Assembly: GCA_016213305.1 (NCBI GenBank)
Contig: JACRAV010000033.1
Span: forward strand, 1 to 5,130
Source of the DNA: Candidatus Zixiibacteriota bacterium
Lineage (GTDB): Bacteria > Zixibacteria > MSB-5A5 > GN15 > FEB-12
Reading direction: 5' to 3'
DNA: 5,130 nucleotides
Shown here: positions 1 through 5,130 of the stretch, in pieces
Position numbering within the stretch: the stretch's first letter is position 1
Layout: every line of letters begins with the position of its first letter
Translations under genes and position numbers: made by a program
The notes under the pieces: model-generated
Seen by the model: the letters and a program-made list of their open reading frames with translations, nothing else
Databases searched by the model: none
What the model was told of the DNA's origin: nothing

Positions 1-88
1 AGAGAAGATAAGATGTCGGGTTTCTCGTCCGCCTGATGGCGAACTCGGAACCCGACCTACGAGGAGAAGACGAGGAGAGATTGCTTCG
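1..88 (+). repeat. Direct repeat copy 1 with GTC...GAC hairpin
   Basis: This copy matches 180-271 closely except in the hairpin tip. The outer stem is GTCGGGTT (15-22) with AACCCGAC (49-56). The inner stem is GTCCGCC (27-33) with GGCGAAC (38-44), with one mismatch and loop TGAT. The hairpin is followed by a purine-rich linker (CTACGAGGAGAAGACGAGG) and GAGATTGCTTCG. The left end may continue beyond the window. It is 4 bases shorter than copy 2, and the difference lies in the hairpin tip. Confidence 0.85.
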
Positions 89-135
89 GTTACGTCAACC
101 CTTCGACCAGCTCAGGGTGACGTGACACTCGCAAT
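80..135. repeat. ATTGC...GCAAT element interrupted by an inner hairpin
   Basis: ATTGC (80-84) and GCAAT (131-135) match the ends of the compact element at 263-290. The middle here is a separate hairpin: GTTACGTCAACCCT (89-102) pairs with AGGGTGACGTGAC (114-126), with one bulged A and one T-G wobble, around an 11-base loop. The core CCCTTCGACCAGCTCAGGG is a type of dispersed intergenic repeat that I recognise from many environmental bacterial genomes. The arrangement looks like one repeat type nested inside another. Confidence 0.7.
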
Positions 136-150
136 GACAGGAGTGAAGAT

Positions 151-173
151 GTCGAAACCACGGGGGTTTCGAC
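151..173. repeat. Short perfect GTC...GAC hairpin
   Basis: GTCGAAACC (151-159) pairs perfectly with GGTTTCGAC (165-173) across the loop ACGGG. It is preceded by GTGAAGAT and followed by CTGCGGAGAGAAGATAAGAT. These are the same kinds of flanks as the larger GTC...GAC units on either side, so it looks like a further, smaller member of the same family. The stem sequence differs from its neighbours but stays fully complementary. Confidence 0.8.
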
Positions 174-179
174 CTGCGG

Positions 180-271
180 AGAGAAGATAAGATGTCGGGT
201 TTTTCGTCCCCCGCAACAGCGGGGGACTCGGAACCCGACCTACGAAGAGAAGATGAGGAGAGATTGCTTCG
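180..271 (+). repeat. Direct repeat copy 2 with long GTC...GAC hairpin
   Basis: This is the second copy of the block at 1-88. The outer stem GTCGGGTT (194-201) pairs with AACCCGAC (232-239). The inner stem GTCCCCCGC (206-214) pairs perfectly with GCGGGGGAC (219-227) around loop AACA. The inner stem is longer than in copy 1 and has different bases, yet it pairs better. That suggests the fold matters more than the exact tip sequence, or that the tip is exchanged as a unit. The linker CTACGAAGAGAAGATGAGG follows. Confidence 0.85.
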
Positions 272-290
272 CCCGAAGCGGGCTCGCAAT
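263..290. repeat. Compact ATTGC...GCAAT palindrome
   Basis: ATTGC (263-267) pairs with GCAAT (286-290), and GCCCG (271-275) pairs with CGGGC (279-283) around AAG. An alternative, mutually exclusive stem is GCTTCG (266-271) with CGAAGC (274-279). The sequence belongs to a dispersed intergenic repeat type that I recognise from spuriously translated peptides in many genomes. It lies 53 bases upstream of the trpS start. No U-tract follows, so it is not a standard terminator. Confidence 0.7.
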
Positions 291-343
291 GACGAAGAAA
301 CGGGCAGGCCGGGAGGTCTGTCGCGAACGAGAATGACGTACCA

Positions 344-1378
344 ATGACCGTCGCCGAGAAGACAAAACCCGCACCGTCGCCTTCACCTGCGCCAGCGGCG
401 CCGAAGAAGGAAACCATCCTGTCCGGCATGCAACCGACCGGTGCGCTTCATATCGGGAATCTCGAAGGGGCGCTGAGAAATTGGGTAGCCCTGCAGGACC
501 AGTATTGGATGTACTGCTGTATCGTCGATTGGCACGCTCTCACGGCGGAGTGGGAGGATCCCTCGCGGCTCAAAGAGAACATCTTCCAGATGGCGGTTGA
601 CTGGCTGGCGGCGGGGATCGATCCGGAGAAGTGCGCGGTGTTCGTTCAGTCCGAAGTGAAAGAACATGCCGAACTTCACCTTATCTTCTCGATGCTCATC
701 ACTGTGCCGACCCTGACCCGCCTCCCGACCTACGCCGAGAAGAAGGATCAGCTTGATTCGTACGGTTTTCTGGGGTATCCGGTTTTGCAGGCGGCGGACA
801 TCTGCCTGTACAATGCCCACAAGGTGCCGGTCGGCAAGGATCAGGAAAAGCATATCTGGCTGGCGGCCGATCTGGCCAAACGGTTTAACGCGACGTATAA
901 GAAAGTGTTTGTCGAGCCGGAGGCGTTATTTACGAAGATTCCATTGATCCTGGGGGCGGATAACCGGAAGATGTCCAAGTCGTACGGGAACCATATCCCG
1001 ATCGACGCCACCGACAAGCAGACCGAGAAGATTCTCAAGGGGTATTACACCGACCCGGCCAAATTGCGCAAGGGGGATCCGGGGAACCCGGAGAAGTGTC
1101 CGGTGTACCTTCTGCATCAGATATATACGCCGCACGCCAAGACGGAGATTGCGCCCCCGTGTAAAACAGGCGAGCTTGGGTGCGTGGATTGCAAATTGAA
1201 ACTGACGGCGAATCTGAACGGCGCGCTGGCGCCGATTCGCGAGCGGCGGGTGGAACTGGTGAAGAAACCGGATGTTGTTTGGGATGTGCTGGCCACCGGC
1301 GCCCAACGGGCGCGGCAGAGAGCGCAGAATGTCATGGCGAAAGTGCACACCGCGATGAAGATGGATTATAGGAATTAG
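344..1378 (+). CDS. trpS: Tryptophanyl-tRNA synthetase
   Basis: This cytoplasmic class Ic enzyme charges tRNA-Trp with tryptophan using ATP. The 344-residue protein has both class I signatures: the HIGH-like box HIGN (residues 36-39, in PTGALHIGNLEGAL) and KMSKS (209-213). Other TrpRS features are VDWHALT (61-67), GYPVLQAADICLY (144-156) and VPVGKDQEKH (161-170). Residues 1-22 are an Ala/Pro/Lys-rich extension before the Rossmann strand ETILSGMQPTG. ATG 344 is the only possible start: no ATG, GTG or TTG lies between it and the in-frame stop at 290-292, and the next internal ATG (428) falls inside the ATP-binding fold. The ribosome-binding site is weak; GGGAGG at 311-316 is too far upstream. 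Cysteines 252, 273, 280 and 283 form C-x20-C-x6-C-x2-C, resembling the [4Fe-4S] site of Thermotoga-type TrpRS. It is the first gene of the trpS-scpA-scpB-rluB cluster. Confidence 0.97.
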   Translation: MTVAEKTKPAPSPSPAPAAPKKETILSGMQPTGALHIGNLEGALRNWVALQDQYWMYCCIVDWHALTAEWEDPSRLKENIFQMAVDWLAAGIDPEKCAVFVQSEVKEHAELHLIFSMLITVPTLTRLPTYAEKKDQLDSYGFLGYPVLQAADICLYNAHKVPVGKDQEKHIWLAADLAKRFNATYKKVFVEPEALFTKIPLILGADNRKMSKSYGNHIPIDATDKQTEKILKGYYTDPAKLRKGDPGNPEKCPVYLLHQIYTPHAKTEIAPPCKTGELGCVDCKLKLTANLNGALAPIRERRVELVKKPDVVWDVLATGAQRARQRAQNVMAKVHTAMKMDYRN

Positions 1379-1390
1379 GATATTCTGTAG

Positions 1391-1483
1391 GTCAAGCCGC
1401 CTGCGGCTTGACAAGAAAAGAGTCAAGCGCCGGGGCGCTTGACCTACGAAGAGAGAGAAGAGTCAAGCGCCGGGGCGCTTGAC
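1391..1483. repeat. Tandem array of three GTC...GAC palindromes
   Basis: Three perfect 10-bp palindromes lie between trpS and scpA. GTCAAGCCGC (1391-1400) pairs with GCGGCTTGAC (1403-1412). GTCAAGCGCC pairs with GGCGCTTGAC twice, at 1422-1443 and 1462-1483. The second and third units are identical over 28 bases (1418-1445 and 1458-1485), at a 40-base period. Linkers are purine-rich (AAGAAAAGA; CTACGAAGAGAGAGAAGA) and match the linker style of the array at 1-271. None has a U-tract on the plus strand, so they are not classical terminators. In the mRNA they would form stable hairpins between the two genes and could affect stability or partial read-through; that role is inferred. Confidence 0.9.
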
Positions 1484-1522
1484 CTGCAACGGAAACGACC
1501 GACGCAACGTGAAAGTGGCAGG

Positions 1523-2329
1523 ATGCAGGAAACCATAAACGAGACCGCTCCCGAATCCTACCGGGTTCAGCTGGACGTGTTCAACGGCCCGCTCGATCTG
1601 TTGCTGTATCTGATCCGGCAGGAGGAAGTCGATATCTACGACATTCCGATTGCCAAGATCACGCGGCAGTACCTGAAATATATCGGGGTGATGCAGACGC
1701 TGAATCTGGAAGTGGCCGGCGAGTTCATTCTGATGGCGGCCACGCTGATCCGGATCAAGGCCAAACTGCTTCTGCCGCGCGACGAGAACGATCCGGAGGA
1801 GCCGGATCCACGCGAAGAACTGATTCTGGCGCTGGTCGAGTACAAGCGATACAAAGAGGCGTCGGAACATCTGCGCGATCGGGCGTTGCGGGAAGAACAG
1901 TTTTATGTGCCGCCGTCGCCGGTGAGCAACCTTCCGATGAAGATCGATCTCAGTCCGGCCACCACGCTGTTCGACCTGCTGTCGGCCTATCGCACGGTGC
2001 TGAGCATCCGGCGGCAGGAGTTGTTCCACCGGGTTCAGCCGGAAGAATCGTCGATGGAAGAACGGATGGCAGTCATTCTGGGTCGGTTGTCCGACGACGA
2101 GATGGCGACCTATCGGCAACTCTGTTCCGATGATCCGAAGCGAATGATAGCGGTGGTGACGTTTATCGCGGTGCTGGAACTGGCGCGTTTGCGCCGGATT
2201 TCGGTTCAGCAGTCATGGCCGTTTGCGGAAATGCGGGTGTATCGCGGACAGCGGTTCACCGATGACACCCCTCTTGATGAAACAGTCGAATATGCCGGCG
2301 CCGGGGCCGTGGAAGGAGAGACGATATGA
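1523..2329 (+). CDS. scpA: Segregation and condensation protein A (kleisin)
   Basis: ScpA is the kleisin subunit of the bacterial SMC-ScpAB condensin, which bridges the SMC ATPase heads and compacts and segregates the chromosome. From ATG 1523 the protein is 268 residues, a usual family length. The N-terminal SMC-binding part contains FNGPLDLLLYLI (20-31), VDIYDIPI (36-43) and the helix AGEFILMAATLIRIKAKLLL (65-84). The C-terminal winged helix (about 199-247) includes AVVTFIAVLELARLRRI and ends near SWPFAEM. The frame is open back to TTG 1439, but that would translate two palindromic repeats and add 28 unconserved residues, so 1523 is preferred. The ribosome-binding site is weak (GTGGCAGG directly before ATG). 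The stop overlaps the scpB start as ATGA. Confidence 0.95.
   Translation: MQETINETAPESYRVQLDVFNGPLDLLLYLIRQEEVDIYDIPIAKITRQYLKYIGVMQTLNLEVAGEFILMAATLIRIKAKLLLPRDENDPEEPDPREELILALVEYKRYKEASEHLRDRALREEQFYVPPSPVSNLPMKIDLSPATTLFDLLSAYRTVLSIRRQELFHRVQPEESSMEERMAVILGRLSDDEMATYRQLCSDDPKRMIAVVTFIAVLELARLRRISVQQSWPFAEMRVYRGQRFTDDTPLDETVEYAGAGAVEGETI
2311..2320 (+). promoter_or_regulatory. Ribosome binding site for scpB
   Basis: GGAAGGAGAG, inside the last codons of scpA, contains a strong GGAG core 8 bases before ATG 2326. A second ATG follows directly at 2329. The site supports the ATGA-overlapping start and translational coupling of scpB to scpA. It is clearly stronger than the sites in front of trpS and scpA. 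Confidence 0.75.
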
Positions 2330-3165
2330 TGGCGACATCGAATATGCATGCGGCGGTCGAGGCGCTGATCCTGGCCTCGCCCGAACCGTTGCCGGTGGCG
2401 AGGATTTGCGAAGTGGTGACGGAACTGACGCCGTCGAAAGCGGCGCAGGCGGTGGCCGAGTTGAATACGCGGTATGCCGACGGGAATTCCTCGTTCCGTA
2501 TCCGCGAACTGGCGGGCGGGTACCAGTTCTATGTGCTGGCGGAGTTCACCGGGTATATCGAAGAATTGTTCACGCGTCATCGGAAGCTCCGCCTGACGCA
2601 GGCGGCGCTCGAAACGCTGGCGATCATCGCCTACAAACAGCCGGTGACCAAAGCGGAGGTAGAGCACATTCGCGGAGTGGCCTCCGACGGCGTCGTGCAC
2701 ACGCTCCTTGAACGAAGCATGATTTCAATCACCGGTCGGGCCACGACGGTCGGCAAGCCGCTTCAGTACGGCACCACCGATGAGTTCCTGAAATTTTTCG
2801 GGCTGGCGAGTCTGGAAGATCTGCCCAAGCTGGCGGAGATCGACGATCTGATGGCGGCCTCGACCGCCCAATCGCAGACCCAGCTCAATCTGGCCGACCC
2901 CGCGCTGGCGGCGAAACTTCTGGCCAAACTGAATATCGCCGACGGCACGTTTGATCCCGCTTCGCGCACGCGCGAAGACGAACAGGAGTCATCGGCCGAC
3001 GACCAGATCACATCCGACGAAAGCGAAGGGAACAATGAGCGCCGGTCCCTTGTTTTACAGTCAGGTTCTCACAACGATACTTTCACGATTGCAGAAACCG
3101 ACGAAGAGTCCGATGTCGTTCCAGAGCCGATCTCGACCGCGGTCAGCGGGACCGAGTCGATATAG
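2326..3165 (+). CDS. scpB: Segregation and condensation protein B
   Basis: ScpB is the dimeric winged-helix (kite) subunit that binds the ScpA linker in the SMC condensin complex. The 279-residue protein has the two winged-helix domains in residues 1-170. The first starts with AAVEALILASPEPLPVARI. The second holds the family signature LTQAALETLAIIAYKQPVTK (90-109), then IRGVASDGVVHTLLER (115-130) and YGTTDEFLKFFGLASLEDLP (148-167). Residues from about 171 to 279 go beyond the usual core of roughly 180-200 residues. They contain a short predicted helical patch (LADPALAAKLLAKLNI, 189-204) followed by an acidic, Ser/Thr-rich, probably disordered tail. The start overlaps the scpA stop by ATGA, giving an expected equimolar supply of the two partners. 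Family assignment is firm; tail function is unknown. Confidence 0.95.
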   Translation: MMATSNMHAAVEALILASPEPLPVARICEVVTELTPSKAAQAVAELNTRYADGNSSFRIRELAGGYQFYVLAEFTGYIEELFTRHRKLRLTQAALETLAIIAYKQPVTKAEVEHIRGVASDGVVHTLLERSMISITGRATTVGKPLQYGTTDEFLKFFGLASLEDLPKLAEIDDLMAASTAQSQTQLNLADPALAAKLLAKLNIADGTFDPASRTREDEQESSADDQITSDESEGNNERRSLVLQSGSHNDTFTIAETDEESDVVPEPISTAVSGTESI

Positions 3166-3200
3166 TTCGAGCGACGCCGGAGGCATGTTCTGCAACCGTG

Positions 3201-3204
3201 GGAG
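3201..3204 (+). promoter_or_regulatory. Ribosome binding site for rluB
   Basis: GGAG lies 6 bases before ATG 3211 in the 45-base gap after scpB. It supports this start, which also places the S4 domain at the extreme N-terminus as expected for the family. Confidence 0.7.
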
Positions 3205-3210
3205 TAATCG

Positions 3211-3933
3211 ATGATTCGGCTTAACAAGTATCTGTCGATATGCGGGGTGACGTCGCGGCGCGGCGCCGATGCCATGGTAGCCGGCCGCCGGGTCAGCGTC
3301 AACGATAAGATTGTCGAAAAGCCGGGGCTGGTGGTCAACGAGGAAAGCGACCGGGTGAAGGTCGATGGCCTTGAAGTTTCGCCGGTTACCGAGCAGATGT
3401 ATGTGCTGTTGAACAAGCCGGCGGGGGTGATGTCCACCCTGCATGACCCGTTCAAACGCAAGCCGGTGGCGCAACTTCTCAAGAAGCTCAAGCACCGGGT
3501 CTATCCGATCGGGCGGCTGGATTTCGACACCGAAGGGGTCCTGCTTCTCACCAACGACGGCGACCTGGCGTACCGGCTGGCGCATCCCAAGTATGAAATT
3601 CCTAAAGTGTACGAAGCACGGGTGAAGGGAAGATTCTCTCGCGAGGATGGTTTACTCATTCAGCACGGCATCAAGCTCGACGACGGGGCGATCGGCAAAG
3701 CCAATGTGCATATTCTCGGCTATGGAGCCAATTCAACGCGCATCCGCCTGATACTCACCGAAGGGCGCAAGCGCGAGGTGAAGCAATTGTGCAAGAAGGT
3801 GGGACACCCGGTGGAGCAGTTGGCGCGGGTGGATTTTGCGGGGATTACAGCGAAAGGACTGACGCCGGGTCAGTGGCGGCTGTTGTCGCCATTTGAGGTG
3901 AACCGGTTAAGGAAGCTGGTGGGGGTGGAGTAG
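3211..3933 (+). CDS. rluB: rRNA pseudouridine synthase, RsuA/RluB family
   Basis: The enzyme isomerises a specific uridine in rRNA to pseudouridine; the RluB type acts on 23S rRNA near the peptidyl-transferase centre. The 240-residue protein starts with an S4 RNA-binding domain (about 1-48, RLNKYLSICGVTSRRGAD). The catalytic domain follows: LLNKPAGVMST (66-76), the active-site motif GRLDFDTEG (101-109) with catalytic Asp104, LLLTNDGDLAYRLAHP (111-126) and the C-terminal EGRKREVKQLC (184-194). All expected catalytic motifs are intact. Target choice among RsuA, RluB, RluE and RluF cannot be proved from sequence alone. The placement downstream of scpAB, a common RluB context, favours RluB. It is the last gene before a strong terminator and is probably co-transcribed with scpAB. 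Confidence 0.92.
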   Translation: MIRLNKYLSICGVTSRRGADAMVAGRRVSVNDKIVEKPGLVVNEESDRVKVDGLEVSPVTEQMYVLLNKPAGVMSTLHDPFKRKPVAQLLKKLKHRVYPIGRLDFDTEGVLLLTNDGDLAYRLAHPKYEIPKVYEARVKGRFSREDGLLIQHGIKLDDGAIGKANVHILGYGANSTRIRLILTEGRKREVKQLCKKVGHPVEQLARVDFAGITAKGLTPGQWRLLSPFEVNRLRKLVGVE

Positions 3934-3977
3934 AGGGGTGGATCCGATGGACAGGGGTTGTCCTAAGGCCAAGTCCA

Positions 3978-4015
3978 AAAGAAAGCCCACCGCAGAGCGG
4001 TGGGCTTTTTTGCAT
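3978..4015. terminator. Bidirectional rho-independent terminator
   Basis: GCCCACCGC (3985-3993) pairs perfectly with GCGGTGGGC (3997-4005) across a 3-base AGA loop, extended by AAA/TTT pairs. On the plus strand the run of six T (4006-4011) follows, ending rluB transcription. On the minus strand the stem is followed by TTTCTTTT, which suits pilT, whose stop lies 16 bases upstream of the T/A run. The position between two converging genes fits a shared terminator. Confidence 0.93.
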
Positions 4016-4027
4016 ATGGGCGATTGC

Positions 4028-5130
4028 TTACAGCTTCTGGAACCCCGCCGGTAGGTCCGCCTTCTGGGTCGGTGCCGGTTTGTCCCCCGACTCCTCCCAG
4101 CGATCGGCCGCGCCGGTAATCCCCTTGAGGCGGAGATCGAAGTCATCGGGATTCGAAGCCGCCGCGATTGCGTCTTCAAATGAGATCAACCCCGCCCGGT
4201 AGTGTTTCATGATCGATTGGTCGAACGTCTGCATCCCGTACTGAGTTCCGCCCTGCGCCATCAGGTCGGTGATATCGGCGGTTTTGTCGGGATTCATGAT
4301 GCATTCGCGGATGGCCGCCGACGACACCATAATCTCCAGCGCCGGAACCCGTCCCGGAGTGTCGGCACGGCTCAAGAGACGCTGGCACACGATGGCGCGA
4401 AGCGTGCCGGCCAGCAAGAGACGAATCTGCTGGTGCTGGTGCGGCGGGAAGAACGAAACAATACGCGTGACCGTCTCCACCACGTTGAGCGTGTGCAGGG
4501 TGGTCAGCACGAGGTGGCCGGTGTCGGCCGCGGTGAGCGCGATCGACATCGTCTCCAGATCGCGGACTTCACCGATCAGGATCACGTCCGGGTCCTGACG
4601 GAAGGCATGGCGAAGCGCCGAGGCAAACGTTTCGGTGTCGCCGCCGACTTCGCGCTGGGAGATGATGCACTTCTTGTCCCGGTAAATATATTCGATCGGG
4701 TCTTCGACCGACAAAATGTTCAGCCCCCGATTGGCGTTCATTTCTTCGATGACCGACGCCAGGGTGGTCGATTTGCCTGAGCCGGTGGTTCCGGTGACGA
4801 TGATCAGCCCGCGGCTTTCGTGCGCCAGTTTCTTGATCACCGGCGGCAGATTCAGGTCTTCGAATGACGGCACGCCGGTGTTGACGGCGCGGATCGCGAT
4901 GCCGGTGGTTCCTCGCTGGCGGTACAGGTTGATACGAAACCGTCCCAGCTTGGCCACGCTCAGCGCCAGGTCCATTTCGTTTTTCCGGTAAAATCGCTCC
5001 AGTTGTTTCTCGTTGAGAATCTGGGCCACCGTCTGTTCCATCAGATCGAGCGTCACCGGTTCGCACTCTATCTGTTCCAGTACGCCGTTGACGCGAAGGT
5101 GCGGACGCACTCCGACGCGAACGTGCAAAT
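4028..5130 (-). CDS. pilT: Type IV pilus retraction ATPase PilT (5' partial)
   Basis: This cytoplasmic hexameric secretion-ATPase family protein powers pilus retraction for twitching motility. Numbering from the first complete codon (5128), 366 residues are visible. They show Walker A GTTGSGKST (113-121), the Asp box SVEDPIEYIY (140-149), Walker B DVILIGEVRD (181-190) and the His box TGHLVLTTLHT (203-213). The C-terminal PilT signature-like segment AIRECIMNPDKTADI (272-286) and MQTFDQSIMKHY (299-310) follow. The first codon TTG encodes the Leu of the conserved N-terminal (S)DLH motif (LHVRVGVRPHLRVNG). It is therefore not a start; the two preceding bases fit an Asp codon. About 20 residues are expected outside the window. 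The paralogue PilU is less likely given the AIR segment but not excluded. The last 30 residues are a variable hydrophilic tail. Confidence 0.94.
   Translation of the reverse strand, partial: LHVRVGVRPHLRVNGVLEQIECEPVTLDLMEQTVAQILNEKQLERFYRKNEMDLALSVAKLGRFRINLYRQRGTTGIAIRAVNTGVPSFEDLNLPPVIKKLAHESRGLIIVTGTTGSGKSTTLASVIEEMNANRGLNILSVEDPIEYIYRDKKCIISQREVGGDTETFASALRHAFRQDPDVILIGEVRDLETMSIALTAADTGHLVLTTLHTLNVVETVTRIVSFFPPHQHQQIRLLLAGTLRAIVCQRLLSRADTPGRVPALEIMVSSAAIRECIMNPDKTADITDLMAQGGTQYGMQTFDQSIMKHYRAGLISFEDAIAAASNPDDFDLRLKGITGAADRWEESGDKPAPTQKADLPAGFQKL

Larger units (their letters stand above)
1..343. repeat. Intergenic mosaic of small palindromic repeats
   Basis: This gene-free stretch upstream of trpS is almost entirely repeat-derived. 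Three palindromes begin with GTC and end with GAC (15-56, 151-173, 194-239). They are joined by purine-rich linkers such as AGAGAAGATAAGAT and GAGGAGAAGA. Two further elements are bounded by ATTGC and GCAAT (80-135 and 263-290). The blocks 1-88 and 180-271 are near-identical direct copies. The family resembles REP-like or MITE-like extragenic repeats; that classification is inferred from structure only. I found no convincing sigma-70 promoter, riboswitch or T-box, although the promoter for trpS should lie here or further upstream. Confidence 0.85.

Noticed and set aside
95..429. Minus-strand reading frames across the intergenic repeats and the 5' end of trpS
   Set aside because: Their peptides (for example HCEPASGEAI and HVTLSWSKG) are the typical spurious translations of dispersed intergenic repeats, with no domain and no ribosome binding site.
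1391..1412. Hairpin after trpS as a rho-independent terminator
   Set aside because: The stem is strong, but it is followed by AAGAAAAGA rather than a T-run, and the same hairpin type recurs twice more before scpA. It fits the repeat family better.
1418..1485. Two identical 28-base repeats resembling a minimal CRISPR array
   Set aside because: There are only two exact copies, separated by a 12-base purine-rich linker that resembles the linkers of the other palindromes. The repeats are full palindromes, and no cas gene is present.
1439..1522. TTG-initiated 28-residue extension of ScpA
   Set aside because: It would translate the palindromic repeats, lacks ScpA similarity, and would start in the middle of a hairpin arm. 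ATG 1523 gives a normal ScpA N-terminus.
2223..2711. Plus-strand reading frame overlapping scpA and scpB
   Set aside because: It is out of frame with two strongly supported genes, Gly/Arg-rich as expected for GC-rich shadow frames, and has no recognisable motif.
3061..3585. Minus-strand frames opposite the scpB tail and rluB
   Set aside because: They are Arg/His/Pro-rich shadows of rluB coding sequence with no family resemblance and no ribosome binding site.
3949..3963. Small GGACA...TGTCC hairpin after rluB
   Set aside because: The stem is only 5 bp, with no U-tract and no repeat elsewhere in the window. The real terminator is at 3978-4015.
5126..5128. TTG as the start of pilT
   Set aside because: The codon is the Leu of the conserved DLH motif near the N-terminus of PilT, and the bases before it fit Asp. 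The gene continues past the window edge.

Overview
The window is bacterial chromosomal housekeeping sequence, moderately to strongly GC-rich. It carries five protein genes and two intergenic stretches packed with small palindromic repeats. The order trpS-scpA-scpB-rluB on the plus strand is a gene cluster familiar from Deltaproteobacteria and related deep-branching Gram-negative phyla. A convergent pilT-type ATPase follows. The repeat-rich spacers and PilT ending recall Desulfobacterota-like or candidate-phylum genomes such as Zixibacteria. That placement is a low-confidence guess from memory, not something the sequence proves.

Layout: Positions 1-343 hold no credible gene. They are a mosaic of small hairpin-forming repeats: GTC...GAC palindromes joined by purine-rich linkers, plus two ATTGC...GCAAT elements, one of which holds a different hairpin inside it. 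Positions 344-1378 encode tryptophanyl-tRNA synthetase, with a four-cysteine motif resembling the iron-sulfur site of some TrpRS enzymes. Positions 1379-1522 hold three more GTC...GAC palindromes in tandem, two of them identical, in the trpS-scpA gap. scpA (1523-2329) and scpB (2326-3165) overlap by ATGA and encode the two non-SMC subunits of the chromosome-condensing SMC complex. rluB (3211-3933) encodes a 23S rRNA-type pseudouridine synthase. A strong bidirectional terminator (about 3978-4015) closes both this operon and the converging pilT (4028 to beyond 5130, minus strand), whose N-terminus lies outside the window.

The plus-strand genes appear to form one transcription unit covering translation (trpS, rluB) and chromosome segregation (scpAB). 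scpAB are translationally coupled, and the hairpin array separates trpS from the rest. pilT is an independent unit for type IV pilus retraction. No mobile element, CRISPR array, tRNA or rRNA was seen. The least explained part of the window is the intergenic palindrome family, which occurs on both sides of trpS with different stem sequences but the same architecture.
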